Source: Sphaerimonospora sp050942215 (GTDB lineage: Bacteria > Actinomycetota > Actinomycetes > Streptosporangiales > Streptosporangiaceae). From it: 64,000 bases of DNA. The notes beneath the pieces are model-generated. The model made no database searches. It had not been told where the DNA came from and saw only the letters and a program-made list of their open reading frames with translations. How positions within the stretch are numbered: position 1 is the first letter of the stretch; every line of letters starts with the position of its first letter. Positions 32,799 to 42,690 of this stretch are shown piece by piece. The DNA lies in the NCBI RefSeq assembly GCF_050942215.1, contig NZ_CP192056.1, positions 2,356,001 through 2,420,000 of the forward strand. The letters run 5' to 3'. Position numbers and translations under genes: made by a program.

Positions 32799-34043
32799 TC
32801 AGTGCGAGGCGGAACCGTTCACGCTGAGCACGGGCTCGGGCACCTCGATGGCAGGGAACGTGCCGGTGTCGATGATGCCGTGCTCCCGGTACGCCGCCTC
32901 CAGCAGCGCGTGTGCCCGGGGCTCCAGCTTCCACAGCGCGCGGTACTTCTTCGCCGTGGCGAGCGGGATGCCGACCTCCTGGGCGATGTCCCCGGCCCGG
33001 GGGACGTACTTGCGCTCGATCTGCTGCTCCCAGTACTGCCGCGCGGCGCGGATCCGCGCCGCGCGCTCGGCCGTGTCGACGGTGGGCGGGGCGGGCTCGG
33101 CCGGGCCGTGCTCGTCGTCCTCGTCGTCGACCAGGTAGGCGACCTGGGACCTGGGCAGGGCCGCCGGGGGAGCGGCGACGTCGCTCGGCGGCTCGGGCGC
33201 CCACGGGACCGGCGGGGTGAGGTCGAGCAGAGCGGAGGTGTTGTAGAGCGCGCCGATCTGGGAGAGCAGCGCCTCCTGCCGCTTGTCGTCCACGGCGAGG
33301 CCGGTGTACTCGACCGCGCGGTCCATGGCCTTGTCGAGCCTGGCCAGCGCGGCGCGCATCTTGCGATCGGAGGCGCCCGCCTCGCGCAGCGCGCGGGCCT
33401 TCTTCGCGGCCAGCGCCACCCGGGTGAGCCTGCGGTGGGCGTCCACCTCGCTCGTGGTGCGGTCGCCCGCCTCGGCCAGCCCGATGCGGACCAGCATCCG
33501 CTCCGGGGTGATCCGCCAGTTGATGCGGGAGCGGCCGGTGATGCGGTGCCGTTCGATCGCCATGCCCCGCTCCCACAGCCAGGCGGCCACGAGCGGTGCG
33601 GCGAGACGGAAGATGGCCTCGGCCACGCTGCGGGCGTCCATGCTCGACAGCACGGCCGACAGGCCGGTGAGCGCCCATACGGCGATGCCGTCGATGCCGG
33701 CCGAGTAGTTCTCCCGCATGTTGCGCCGGGCCCGTACGGCGCTGGTGATCACCGCGACCTCGATGAACGCGAAGAGCAGCAGCCGCAGCGGGCCGTCGAA
33801 GCCGAGCACGTCCCCGGAGAAGCGCCACATGCCCTGGGCGGAGACGCCGGTGGCGATGCTGGCGGCGACGATCGTCAGGATGTCCTCGGCGGGACGGCCG
33901 GCGGCCCAGCGGCGCAGGAGCCGGATCAGCGCGCGCAGCGCGAAGAAGGCCAGGGTCAGCAGGATCAGGGCGAAGATAGAGATGATGACCGCTTCGACCG
34001 GATGGTCGGATGCGAAGACGGTCAGTTGATCAATGGGGGGCAT
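32799..34043 (-). CDS. Large membrane protein with Spd/DUF2637-like helices and a C-terminal HTH-like region
   Basis: 414 residues. Four or five hydrophobic helices in the first 170 residues (AVIISIFALILLTLAFFALR; LTIVAASIATGVSAQGMW; LLLFAFIEVAVITSAV; FRLAAPLVAAWLWE), then a charged cytoplasmic region, an acidic linker (YLVDDEDDEHGP) and a C-terminal segment YVPRAGDIAQEVGIPLATAK that looks like a helix-turn-helix. Similar layouts occur in actinomycete mobile-element transfer proteins and in unnamed chromosomal genes. Function unknown; no other transfer genes nearby. Confidence 0.6.
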   Translation of the reverse strand: MPPIDQLTVFASDHPVEAVIISIFALILLTLAFFALRALIRLLRRWAAGRPAEDILTIVAASIATGVSAQGMWRFSGDVLGFDGPLRLLLFAFIEVAVITSAVRARRNMRENYSAGIDGIAVWALTGLSAVLSSMDARSVAEAIFRLAAPLVAAWLWERGMAIERHRITGRSRINWRITPERMLVRIGLAEAGDRTTSEVDAHRRLTRVALAAKKARALREAGASDRKMRAALARLDKAMDRAVEYTGLAVDDKRQEALLSQIGALYNTSALLDLTPPVPWAPEPPSDVAAPPAALPRSQVAYLVDDEDDEHGPAEPAPPTVDTAERAARIRAARQYWEQQIERKYVPRAGDIAQEVGIPLATAKKYRALWKLEPRAHALLEAAYREHGIIDTGTFPAIEVPEPVLSVNGSASH

Positions 34044-34366
34044 CAGTAGTCACGGTCTCTCGACGTCCGATGTGATTTCCAACGGGATCATTCCAGAAGC
34101 GCGCCGTCCGATGTGACGGAAACTGGGGCTCGCCCCGATGAGGGGCCCGCCATGTGACAGGGTGAGGGCGCCTCCTTGCCGGCCGCCCGCGGCACACCGC
34201 AGGGGGCCGCCGCGGCTCGCCGAGCCCGCCCGGGCACGGCGGATGGCGCTGCTCCAGATCGTCAGATGACCCGCACGCACAGGGCCACGGAGTGGCGGAT
34301 CGACGCATGGTGACGGAGGCGTCGCGGAATAATGGCCACAGCCGCCACGATCCGAGGGAGATCGTC

Positions 34367-34600
34367 TTGACCGGTTCATTCAGCAGGGACAATCTCGATC
34401 TGGCCGCGAGCGCCCAGGAGATCGCCGACAGCATGCCCGAGGGGTCACTGCACCACACCGCCGCCAGATCCGTAGCGATCACCTGCGCCACCACACGGGA
34501 CGCCGCCCACGCGCGGACCACCCTGGACGGCCTCACTCCCGAGGACGTCCGCCGGGCCGCGCTGGAGCTCTTCGACCGGCTGTCCGCCCCGTCGCAGTGA
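34367..34600 (+). CDS. Small hypothetical protein
   Basis: 77 residues if it starts at TTG 34367, which has GAGGGAGA just upstream; the frame is open from 34292 with ATG 34307. The sequence is soluble and helical (NLDLAASAQEIADSMPEGSL; LTPEDVRRAALELFDRLSAP). No family recognised. The preceding spacer 34044-34366 holds nothing else visible. Confidence 0.45.
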   Translation: MTGSFSRDNLDLAASAQEIADSMPEGSLHHTAARSVAITCATTRDAAHARTTLDGLTPEDVRRAALELFDRLSAPSQ

Positions 34601-34762
34601 CCTCGCCGCTCCGAGCGGGGCGGCGGGATCTCCCCGCCGGGCCTGGGAAGATCTTCGCGGGCATGCCGGGTTCTGTGCGCCCGGACAGTCGACGGACTCG
34701 GTGCGTCCCGGGTGGTCGCCGGCTCTGGAATCGCGCTGTTCCCCGGTCGGGAGCGTCTGCGG

Positions 34763-35752
34763 TCAGGCGGGGATGTGATGGCGCAGGGCCAACTCGTGCG
34801 GATAGGGCGACAGGTAGGTCTGACCGTACAGGTAGGTGGCGCCCGCTCCGTGTGCGTGGTGTCGCAGCAGGGCCAGCGGCACGCTCAACGGCACCAGGTG
34901 GCGCTGATAGTCATGGATGGCCTCGACGAGATCGGCCCGCCGGACGCGATCCAGGTCATCGCTCACCATGCCCAGGCAGTGCTGCAGCACGTTGACGTTG
35001 CGGCCGACGGTCGCGCGTACGGCCAGCGCCGCGCGGAACGCCTCGGCGTAGTCGGCGGCGAGCCGGTCCCCGGCGAGAGTGCCCGCCTGTGCGACGAGCC
35101 GCCCCAGACGGCGGTAGCTCGCGGGGTCGTGCGCGAGGATCTGCAGCTTGTGGCGGGCGTGGAAGGCGACGAGGGCACGGGGCGACATGCCGGCCGAGAG
35201 GAACGCCCGTAGCCGGGCATGGGCGAAGATCCGCTCGATGAACGCCTCCCGGATCACCTCGTCGTTCAGCCGGCCCTCGTCCTCCACCGGCAGGAGCGGG
35301 TGTGCGTCGATGATCCGGGCGGCGAACACGCCCCGGTTGCGCCGGTCGGCTGCCGCCGAGCCCACATAGGCGGGGATGCCGTGGGTGCCGCAACTGGGGC
35401 TCCTGGACTTGAAGACGTACCCGTCCACGTCCAGCGTCGCAGCCCTCGCCGCAGCCAAGGACGTCATCGCCTCGGTCAGATCCCTGCCGGTCTTCCCGGT
35501 GATGAGGTGAGGGCCGCCGGGACGCCGTTCAAGCCGGAGCGTTTCGCGCGGTGTTCCCAGACCGAGCTCCATTTCGGGGCAGATCGGGACCCAGTCCACG
35601 AACCGCGACAGTTGGTCGGCCAGGAAACGGTCGCGACTGTGGCCCGCGTTGAACCGTACGGGTTCGCCGAGCAGGCAACTGGACACCGCCACTCGCGGCC
35701 TGACGTGTCCGGCTCCGCTTTCGGCGGTCGTGTCGGTGATGTGTGAGTTCAT
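34763..35752 (-). CDS. DUF523 + DUF1722 (YbgA-like) protein
   Basis: 329 residues from ATG 35752; upstream frame to 35926 looks noncoding. The N-terminal DUF523 part has VSSCLLGEPVRFNAGH and SRSPSCGTHGI, with paired Cys sites; the C-terminal DUF1722 part has ARLRAFLSAGMSPRALVAFH, ARHKLQILAHDP and a YRRHLVPLSVPLAL-like end. E. coli YbgA has this fused layout and sits next to phr photolyase; its biochemical role is unsettled. No photolyase is in the window. Confidence 0.85.
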   Translation of the reverse strand: MNSHITDTTAESGAGHVRPRVAVSSCLLGEPVRFNAGHSRDRFLADQLSRFVDWVPICPEMELGLGTPRETLRLERRPGGPHLITGKTGRDLTEAMTSLAAARAATLDVDGYVFKSRSPSCGTHGIPAYVGSAAADRRNRGVFAARIIDAHPLLPVEDEGRLNDEVIREAFIERIFAHARLRAFLSAGMSPRALVAFHARHKLQILAHDPASYRRLGRLVAQAGTLAGDRLAADYAEAFRAALAVRATVGRNVNVLQHCLGMVSDDLDRVRRADLVEAIHDYQRHLVPLSVPLALLRHHAHGAGATYLYGQTYLSPYPHELALRHHIPA

Positions 35753-35995
35753 GTCGGTGCCGATTCCGTTGGGCTCGATACGCCGGCTGAACTCGCTACG
35801 CCGGCGCGAGGGCCGGACGGTACGTTTCCCGGCGGGACGGGACGGGCTCCGGCAGCAGGATGCCGCGGGTGTGCGGCCGGCACAGCGAACGGCCCGCTTC
35901 GCCGACCGCCCGCGGTCTCGCGCCACGGCCGGGGGCGCGTCATCGCGTCGCTCCCGGAAGGCGGTCCCTCCATCGCCGTGGCGGCGGCAGCGGCG

Positions 35996-36286
35996 CTACA
36001 TCCCCGCCCGTGCGGGCTGGCGGATGTCCGCACGCTGCTCCTCGAACTCCGGAGCCTCGCGGCCCTTCTCCTCCTTCATCTCCTCCAGGCGCAGGGCGAC
36101 GCCGAGCGCGAAGAACGTCGGGGCCCACTCGCCGATGAACAGCCCCCAGCGGTCGGCCCGAGCCGTGCCCGCCCGTTCGAACTGCATCGAGAGGAACCAC
36201 GAGGCGACCGTGGCACCGATGGAGGCGAAGCCCGCCCCGTACGCCATGTTGGAGCGCATTCCCATCCGGTGAAGCGTTTTGATCAT
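35996..36286 (-). CDS. Small membrane protein divergent from crtI
   Basis: 96 residues from ATG 36286, with AGGGGG 5 bp upstream. Two hydrophobic segments (NMAYGAGFASIGATVASWFL; WGLFIGEWAPTFFALGVAL) are followed by a charged tail (RLEEMKEEKGREAPEFEEQR). The pattern resembles two-helix proteins of unknown function in actinomycetes. It shares a promoter region with the carotenoid gene crtI, so a pigment or envelope link is possible but unproven. Confidence 0.65.
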   Translation of the reverse strand: MIKTLHRMGMRSNMAYGAGFASIGATVASWFLSMQFERAGTARADRWGLFIGEWAPTFFALGVALRLEEMKEEKGREAPEFEEQRADIRQPARAGM

Positions 36287-36471
36287 CCGATCCCCCTGAT
36301 ATGGATGTGTCTCCTCTGGGGCTACCCGCGAACAAATGGCACAACCCGAACAATCCAGCCCATAGCGGACCGATGAACGATGCGATCGGCGCAGTGGCAT
36401 CTACGACGTCCGGCTCCCCGGTTCCGCCGCCCCGGTCACGGGAAGTAACCGTCTGTGACGAAGGGGGCGAG

Positions 36472-38010
36472 ATGAGGACCGTGCCGGGCCGTACGGACCA
36501 TGTGGTGGTGGTCGGAGCCGGGCTGTCCGGGCTGTCGGCCGCGCTGCACCTGCTCGGCGCCGGACGGCGCGTGACGATCGTCGAACGCGACCGCCTGCCC
36601 GGCGGCCGGGCGGGCCGCATCGAGCTGGGCGGCTACCTCATCGACACCGGTCCCACCGTGCTGACCATGCCGCACCTGGCAGAGGAGGCGTTCGCGGCGG
36701 TCGGCCGGTCTCTGCGCGACCGTCTCGAGGTCATCGGCCTGCACCCCGCCTACCGGGCGCGTTTCGCCGACGGCACGAGCCTGGACGTGCACACGGATGC
36801 GGCGGCCATGGAGGCCGAGGTGGAGCGGTTCGCCGGACCGGGGGAGGCCGCCGGATACCGGTGCCTGCGCGTCTGGCTGGAGCGGTTGTACCGGGCCCAG
36901 ATGCGCCGCTTCATCGACGCGAACTTCGACTCGCCGCTGCAGCTTCTCCATCCCGACCTGGCCCGCCTCGCGGCGCTCGGCGCCTTCGGCAGGCTGGATG
37001 CGCGCGTCGGCAGGTTTCTCTCGGACGAGCGGTTGCGCCGGGTGTTCTCCTTCCAGTCGCTGTACGTGGGCCTGGCGCCGGCCCGGGCGCTGGCCGCGTA
37101 CGCGGTCATCGCCTACATGGACACGGTCGCCGGGGTCTACTTCCCCCGGGGCGGCATGCACGCCCTGCCGAGGGCGATGGCGGACGCGGCGCTGGACGCC
37201 GGAGCCGACATTCGGTACGGGCACGATGTGACCCGGCTGGAGCGGGCGGGCCGGCGGATCACCGCGGTGATCACCGAACAGGACCGGATTCCCTGCGATG
37301 CCGTGGTGCTCACCGCCGACCTGCCCATCACTTATCGCCTCCTTGGCCGCCGGCCCCGGCGCCTGCTACCGCTGCGTTACTCGCCGTCGGCGATGATTCT
37401 GTACACGGGCACCGACCGCACCTGGCCTGAACTGGCGCATCACACCATCTCGTTCGGCGCGGCATGGGAGGGCACGTTCCGTGAGCTCACCCGAATCGGA
37501 GGCCTCATGACGGATCCTTCGCTGCTCATCACCCGGCCGACGGCGACCGATCCCTCGCTCGCGCCGCCCGGCCGTCACGTCCACTACATCCTGGCCCCGT
37601 GTCCCAACACCGACATAGGGCCGGGCGCGCGGGAATGGTCCGACCTCGGGCCGCGCTACCGCGACCGGCTGCTGGCCGAACTCGACCGGCGCGGCCTCGC
37701 CGGGATCGGCGAGGCCGTCGAGCGGGAGTGTCTGGTGACGCCGGCCGACTGGACCGCGGCGGGGCACGCGGCAGGCACTCCCTTCTCGGCCGCCCACACG
37801 TTCGCTCAGACCGGGCCGTTCCGCCCGCGCAACCTGGTGCGCGGCACGGACAACGCGGTCCTCGCCGGGTGCGGCACCACACCGGGCGTCGGCGTGCCCA
37901 CCGTCCTGATCTCCGGGAGGCTCGCCGCCGCGCGCGTCACCGGCGTGAACGGCGGGCGGCGCCGCCGGTCCGCCGCCACTCCCGCCCGGCGTCGGGGATC
38001 CGCGCCGTGA
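36472..38010 (+). CDS. crtI: Phytoene desaturase
   Basis: 512 residues from ATG 36472 (the frame is open from 36301; the conserved part begins MRTVPGRTDHVVVVG). FAD-binding VVVGAGLSGLSAALHLL, ERDRLPGGRAGRIELGGYLI, DTGPTVLTMP, and the C-terminal CrtI signature (GCGTTPGVGVPTVLISGRLAA). It introduces double bonds into phytoene to give lycopene. It overlaps the phytoene synthase fusion by 4 bp (GTGA), so both are one operon. Confidence 0.95.
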   Translation: MRTVPGRTDHVVVVGAGLSGLSAALHLLGAGRRVTIVERDRLPGGRAGRIELGGYLIDTGPTVLTMPHLAEEAFAAVGRSLRDRLEVIGLHPAYRARFADGTSLDVHTDAAAMEAEVERFAGPGEAAGYRCLRVWLERLYRAQMRRFIDANFDSPLQLLHPDLARLAALGAFGRLDARVGRFLSDERLRRVFSFQSLYVGLAPARALAAYAVIAYMDTVAGVYFPRGGMHALPRAMADAALDAGADIRYGHDVTRLERAGRRITAVITEQDRIPCDAVVLTADLPITYRLLGRRPRRLLPLRYSPSAMILYTGTDRTWPELAHHTISFGAAWEGTFRELTRIGGLMTDPSLLITRPTATDPSLAPPGRHVHYILAPCPNTDIGPGAREWSDLGPRYRDRLLAELDRRGLAGIGEAVERECLVTPADWTAAGHAAGTPFSAAHTFAQTGPFRPRNLVRGTDNAVLAGCGTTPGVGVPTVLISGRLAAARVTGVNGGRRRRSAATPARRRGSAP

Positions 38011-39944
38011 GCGCCCGGGAACTCGACGCGGCGGGCATCGCCGATCCCGATCTGCGCGCGGCCTACGAGTGCTGCCGCCGGATCAACGCCCGGCACGGCA
38101 AGACCTACTTCCTGGCCACCCGGCTGCTGCCCGTCGAACGCAGGCCCGCCGTGCACGCGTTGTACGGATTCGCCCGCCGGGCGGACGACATCGTCGACGA
38201 TCTCGGCAGCGAGGCCGGCGTCGACGAGCGCGCGGCGGCGCTGCGGGCACTGCGCGAAGAACTGCACGCCGCGCTGCGCGGCGACGGTCATCGCGGGGAG
38301 CCGGTCGTGGCGGCGCTCGCCGACACCGCCCACAGGTACGGCATCGACGCCGCGTACTTCGACGACTTCCTGGACTCGATGCTCGCCGACCTGGAGGTCA
38401 CGGATTACCCTACTTACGCCGATCTGTGCCGTTATATGCATGGTTCTGCCGCCGTCATCGGACTGCAGATGCTGCCCGTACTCGGCACCGTCACCCCTGC
38501 CGAGGAGGCGGCCACGCACGCCGCCGCGCTGGGCGTCGCCTTCCAGCTGACCAACTTCCTGCGAGACGTCGGTGAGGATCTCGACCGGGGCCGCGTCTAC
38601 CTTCCCGCCGATCTGCTCACCGCGCACGGCGTCGACCGGGAGCTGCTGGCGTGGAGCAGGCGGACCGGCGGCCACGACGCCCGGATCACCCAGGCCCTCC
38701 GGGCGGCCTCCGACCTGACCCGGGGCGTGTACCGGCAGGCGGCCCCCGGCATCGCCATGCTCGACCCGCTCTCACGTCCCTGCGTCCGCACCGCCTTCAT
38801 CCTCTACCGCGACATTCTCCGGGCCGTCGAGGCCGGCGGATACGCCGTGGTGCACGGCAGGGCCGTCGTGCCGAGCACCCGCCGGGCGGCCGTGGCGCTC
38901 GGCGGTCTGGCCCGGGTCACGGCGGCTCGCGTGGCGGCCGGCGGCAGGAGCCGGGTGCCGCTGCGCCTGCGTCGCGTGCCCGTGCCCTGGGAGGGGCAGC
39001 CGCCCACCTGGCGTCAGGCCAGGCCGGGCCGCATCGACGAGGCGGTCAAGCGCGCGCAGATGCGCGCCTCCGGCAACTGGTACGCCGTGGGGGCCACCCG
39101 CGACCTGCCCCGGGACCGGCCGCTTGGCCGCACGGTTGCCGGGACCGAAGTCGTGCTCTGGCGCGACGCCGGGGAGGTGCTGCGGGCGGGCCCCGGCGTG
39201 TGCCCGCATCTGGGCGCGCCGCTCAGGGACGCCCGGGTGAGGTGCGGAACGTTGATCTGCCACTGGCACGGGCTGACCCTGAACGGCGACCCGATGCCCG
39301 GATGGGAGCCGATCCCCGCCTACGACGACGGGGTGCTGCTGTGGGTGCGCCTGGACCACGCCGGCGGCGAGGAACCGACGGAGCGGCCCCCGGTGCCCAC
39401 GCGGCCGAGCCTTCTCGGCGCCGTGAGCGCCGTTTACACCGGTGTCGGCCGGTGCGAACCGGAGGACGTGGTCGCCAACCGTCTCGACCCCTGGCACGGC
39501 GGGTGGCTGCACCCGTACTCCTTCGTCGACCTCACCGTGCCGGACGCCGCAGCGGACGGAGGCGGGTCAGCCGACGGCGACGACGGCGTCGCCGTCGAGG
39601 TGTCCTTCAAGGTCGCGGGCCGCGTGGTGGTCCCGGTCAGGGCCGTCTTCACCGCCCCGGGTCCGCGCTCGGTCGTGATGCGCATCACCGAGGGCGAGGG
39701 CCGGGGGTCGGTGGTGGAGACGCACGCCACGCCGCTGAGCCCGCCCGGCGCGGCCACCCCGGTGACCGCGGTCGTCGAGGCGGTGATCGCCGTCTCCGAC
39801 CGCCCGGGGTTCACCGTGGCCCGCGCGATGGCGCCGCTGGTGCGCCCGCTGTTGCGTGCGACGGCCGGCCGGTTGTGGCGCGACGACCTCGCCTACGCCG
39901 AGCGCCGCTGGGCGTTGCGCAGCACGGGCCGTTTCCCGGGCTGA
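38007..39944 (+). CDS. crtB: Phytoene synthase fused to a Rieske [2Fe-2S] domain (DUF5914-type)
   Basis: 645 residues from GTG 38007. Residues 1-300 are phytoene synthase: CRRINARHGKTYFLATRLLP, DDIVD at 60-64, NFLRDVGEDLDRGRVYLP at 183-200. After a basic linker, 330-645 is a Rieske protein: Cys399/His401 (CPHLG) and Cys418/His421 (CHWHG) would hold the cluster, followed by a START-like β-rich region. In streptomycetes I recall these as two neighbouring genes; here the frame is continuous, with no stop or start between. The Rieske part may feed electrons to, or carry out, a late oxidation in carotenoid synthesis. Confidence 0.9.
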   Translation: MSARELDAAGIADPDLRAAYECCRRINARHGKTYFLATRLLPVERRPAVHALYGFARRADDIVDDLGSEAGVDERAAALRALREELHAALRGDGHRGEPVVAALADTAHRYGIDAAYFDDFLDSMLADLEVTDYPTYADLCRYMHGSAAVIGLQMLPVLGTVTPAEEAATHAAALGVAFQLTNFLRDVGEDLDRGRVYLPADLLTAHGVDRELLAWSRRTGGHDARITQALRAASDLTRGVYRQAAPGIAMLDPLSRPCVRTAFILYRDILRAVEAGGYAVVHGRAVVPSTRRAAVALGGLARVTAARVAAGGRSRVPLRLRRVPVPWEGQPPTWRQARPGRIDEAVKRAQMRASGNWYAVGATRDLPRDRPLGRTVAGTEVVLWRDAGEVLRAGPGVCPHLGAPLRDARVRCGTLICHWHGLTLNGDPMPGWEPIPAYDDGVLLWVRLDHAGGEEPTERPPVPTRPSLLGAVSAVYTGVGRCEPEDVVANRLDPWHGGWLHPYSFVDLTVPDAAADGGGSADGDDGVAVEVSFKVAGRVVVPVRAVFTAPGPRSVVMRITEGEGRGSVVETHATPLSPPGAATPVTAVVEAVIAVSDRPGFTVARAMAPLVRPLLRATAGRLWRDDLAYAERRWALRSTGRFPG

Positions 39945-39952
39945 CGGCCGCC

Positions 39953-41503
39953 TCAGCGCACGCGGCTCAGCCGGGCCAGGGTGCGCAGGAGGGCGGACCG
40001 TCCCCGCCTCGGCACCGTCCACAGCGTGTGGCCACGGACGCCCCACCGCCGGAGCAGGGCGTTCGCGGCGAGAAAGCCCGTCGTGGCGGCGCGCTCCATC
40101 AGGGCGACGGGCAGGTCGGTGCGCACCAGGTCGCCCGCGACCAGCACGGCCGGGTCGGGGGTGCGTACGGTGGGCCGGTCGCGGTAGCCGCCCACCGGGA
40201 ACAGCGGACAGTCCGCGCGCCACTCGTGCCGCTCGTCGACGATCCCGGCCGCGCGCGTCTCCGGGTATACCGTGCGCAGCTCTTCCAGCAGCCGGCGTTG
40301 TACGGCCCGCCTGTCGGACCCGGCGCCGACCGCGTAGGCGTGCAGCTCGACCACGGACCCGCCGGTTCCCGCGGCCCAGCGCGCCGCCTCGCCCTCCCAG
40401 CGCTCCAGCACGCTGACGTTGTCGAGCGGGCCGTACCCGCTGGTGCCCAGGAACCCGGGGCGGCCCGCCGCGACCGGGTGGTCGAGCCAGAGCCGGGAGA
40501 CCAGGAACGCGGGCGCGGTGCGCAGCCGCCCGACGCGCTCGCGCCATCCGGGGTCGGCGAGCCTCGGCGAGGCCGCCACCACCCCGCGCAGGCCCTCCGT
40601 GTCGAGCGCCAGGATCACGGCGTCGTGACGCTCGGCGGCATGGGCGGTGTGCACGGCGAACCCGCCCGGCCGCAGCGGCTCCAGTGATCGCACCGCCGTC
40701 GAGGTGCGCAGAGCGACGCCGTGTCCGGCGAGATACGCGGCGAGGGGTTTCCACAGCGCATGCGGGAACGGCTCGCCGGGAACGTCGAAGAGCAGACCCT
40801 CGGCCGAGCCGAGGAAGTAGATGTGGAACATCAGGGCCAGTTCGGCCGCCGACAGTTCCCGGGGGTCGGCGAAGAAACTGCGCGAGAACACCTCGAACGC
40901 CAGGTGCCGCGCCGCCTCCGGGAAGCGGATCCGGTCCAGCAGGTCGTGCGCGCTGACGCCGTCGAGCGTCTCGTACACCCGCGGCACGCGGACGTCGAGC
41001 AGGGGCAGCGCGGCGAGCGCGTTCAGCCCGGCCAGATCACGCGGTCCGAAGGACGGGCTGAGGGCGACGAAGCCCAGTGCGTTCCAGGGCGGAGTGCGTG
41101 GTACGCGGGCGAAGCCGTCGCACCTGCCGCCGGCGCCGCGCAGCGGATAGTCCGGCAGTCCGGTGAGCATGCCCAGCGCCGGATCGACCCGGCGCAGCAG
41201 CTCACGCAGGTTGTAGTACTGACGGAAGAAGGCGTGGAAGCCGCGGGTCATGGTGGCCGCAGAGCCGTCGGCCAGGGTGACCGGCCATCCCGCGAGGCGC
41301 CCGCCCAGGCTCTGTTCGCGTTCGTACAGCGTCACGGCCACGCCGCGCTCGGCGAGCCCGGTGGCCGCGGCGAGCCCCGCGATCCCGCCGCCGATCACCG
41401 CCACCCGGGGTGCGGGGTCGCCGCAGAGCCGGCGGCCGGGGGGCGGCTCGAGGACGCGGGCCCGCCGGTCGCGGCCGGGCATGGCGGCCCTCGCCCCGCT
41501 CAT
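39953..41503 (-). CDS. crtU: Carotenoid φ-ring synthase / isorenieratene synthase
   Basis: 516 residues. FAD/NAD-binding VAVIGGGIAGLAAATGLAER, GGRLAGW, RGFHAFFRQYYNLRELLRR, and the C-terminal ALLRRWGVRGHTLWTVPRRG typical of actinomycete CrtU. It desaturates and methyl-shifts β-rings to aromatic φ-rings, giving isorenieratene from β-carotene. The start overlaps the crtY stop by 4 bp. It converges on the crtB fusion, with 8 bp between the stops. Confidence 0.92.
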   Translation of the reverse strand: MSGARAAMPGRDRRARVLEPPPGRRLCGDPAPRVAVIGGGIAGLAAATGLAERGVAVTLYEREQSLGGRLAGWPVTLADGSAATMTRGFHAFFRQYYNLRELLRRVDPALGMLTGLPDYPLRGAGGRCDGFARVPRTPPWNALGFVALSPSFGPRDLAGLNALAALPLLDVRVPRVYETLDGVSAHDLLDRIRFPEAARHLAFEVFSRSFFADPRELSAAELALMFHIYFLGSAEGLLFDVPGEPFPHALWKPLAAYLAGHGVALRTSTAVRSLEPLRPGGFAVHTAHAAERHDAVILALDTEGLRGVVAASPRLADPGWRERVGRLRTAPAFLVSRLWLDHPVAAGRPGFLGTSGYGPLDNVSVLERWEGEAARWAAGTGGSVVELHAYAVGAGSDRRAVQRRLLEELRTVYPETRAAGIVDERHEWRADCPLFPVGGYRDRPTVRTPDPAVLVAGDLVRTDLPVALMERAATTGFLAANALLRRWGVRGHTLWTVPRRGRSALLRTLARLSRVR

Positions 41504-42690
41504 GACGCCGCCCCCGACGCGCGCCTGGGCAGCCAGAGGAGTTCCGCGGCGGTGCGCAGCATGGGCAGCACCGGCGTGTGCAGCCCGATCGCCACATCCT
41601 CACGGACCCCGGTGCCTCCGTCGAGGAAACGCAGCAGCCGTTCCATCGGCACCTCGCGGAACAGCCGCGTGAAGAAGCCGGCGCCGTCCACACGTCCGCC
41701 GGCCAGGGCACGCAGCAGCACGGCGTCCATCGCGCGGGCGCGCGCGGAGTGCACGGGTGGTGGGGCCGGGCAGCGGCCTTCGCCGAGGGCGAGGGCGACG
41801 GCCCGGGTCTGCCGCTGCACGGCGGCGAAGGTGTAGCCGGTCGACGGGCGCGTCGCGCCTCCGGCGGCGCCTATGCGGAACACCGAGGCCCCGACGCGGC
41901 GTGGAAAGCGCCCGTCGCTCATCGGGATCACGCCGCCCTCGGCGGCGGTGACCGCGAAGCGCGGCAGCCCGAGAACCTCGCCCGTGTAGTGCCGTAGCGC
42001 GCGCTCGTACCCCGCGTCATCGAGCACCGTGGGCGAGAACTCGGTGTACTCGACGAGCGCCTCGTACTCACCCAGCGGCAGCACGTAACCGAATGACAGC
42101 CCGGTCGCGGGCTGCGGCGTGCGGAAGTCCATGAGCTCCGCCACCGCCGGGTCGAACACCGGCCGGGTGGTCCGGACGAACCACCCCCGGAAATGCTGGA
42201 GCAGAGTGGTGCGGGCCGGCGGCAGCGCGCGCGGCGGACGCGAGTCGAACGCCCACCTGCCCCGCAGCCGGAGACGCCCGCCGCCGGCGGTGGTGCCGCG
42301 CACCTCGACGCCCCCGGGCAGGTCGATGATCGCTTCGACGACGGCCTCCAGCCGCGGCACCCCCGGAGCGCGCTTCAGCACCAGCTGTTCGAACGGCCCG
42401 GAGCGCAGCATCTTGTACCGCAGCGGATCGATGCGGCCCGACAGGCGTTCGCCGTCCGGGCCGCGCACACGCAGCCGCTCCCAGGAGGCGGTGAGCACGT
42501 CGTCGTACTCACCGCCCGGCTCCTCCCAGAAGCACCAGGTGCGTTCCGGGGGCCGCAGCCGCCCGGGTGGTGCGTCGACGAGCGTCACATCGAGGGGACG
42601 ACCGCCCGGCGGGGGCGCGGCCAGCCGGTACGCGAGCGAGAGCCCGGCCGCCCCGGCGCCCACGATGACAATCTGCGTGTCGTGCACCAT
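41500..42690 (-). CDS. crtY: Lycopene β-cyclase
   Basis: 396 residues from ATG 42690, with GAGGGAG upstream; the longer frame to 43038 runs under another gene. FAD-binding IVIVGAGAAGLSLAYRL, TWCFWEE, WAFDSRP, LSFGYVLPLGEYEALVEYTEF, and GGATRPSTGYTFAAVQRQ. It closes the ends of lycopene to β-carotene for CrtU. The cluster lacks crtE (GGPP synthase), which must be elsewhere. Confidence 0.94.
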   Translation of the reverse strand: MVHDTQIVIVGAGAAGLSLAYRLAAPPPGGRPLDVTLVDAPPGRLRPPERTWCFWEEPGGEYDDVLTASWERLRVRGPDGERLSGRIDPLRYKMLRSGPFEQLVLKRAPGVPRLEAVVEAIIDLPGGVEVRGTTAGGGRLRLRGRWAFDSRPPRALPPARTTLLQHFRGWFVRTTRPVFDPAVAELMDFRTPQPATGLSFGYVLPLGEYEALVEYTEFSPTVLDDAGYERALRHYTGEVLGLPRFAVTAAEGGVIPMSDGRFPRRVGASVFRIGAAGGATRPSTGYTFAAVQRQTRAVALALGEGRCPAPPPVHSARARAMDAVLLRALAGGRVDGAGFFTRLFREVPMERLLRFLDGGTGVREDVAIGLHTPVLPMLRTAAELLWLPRRASGAAS

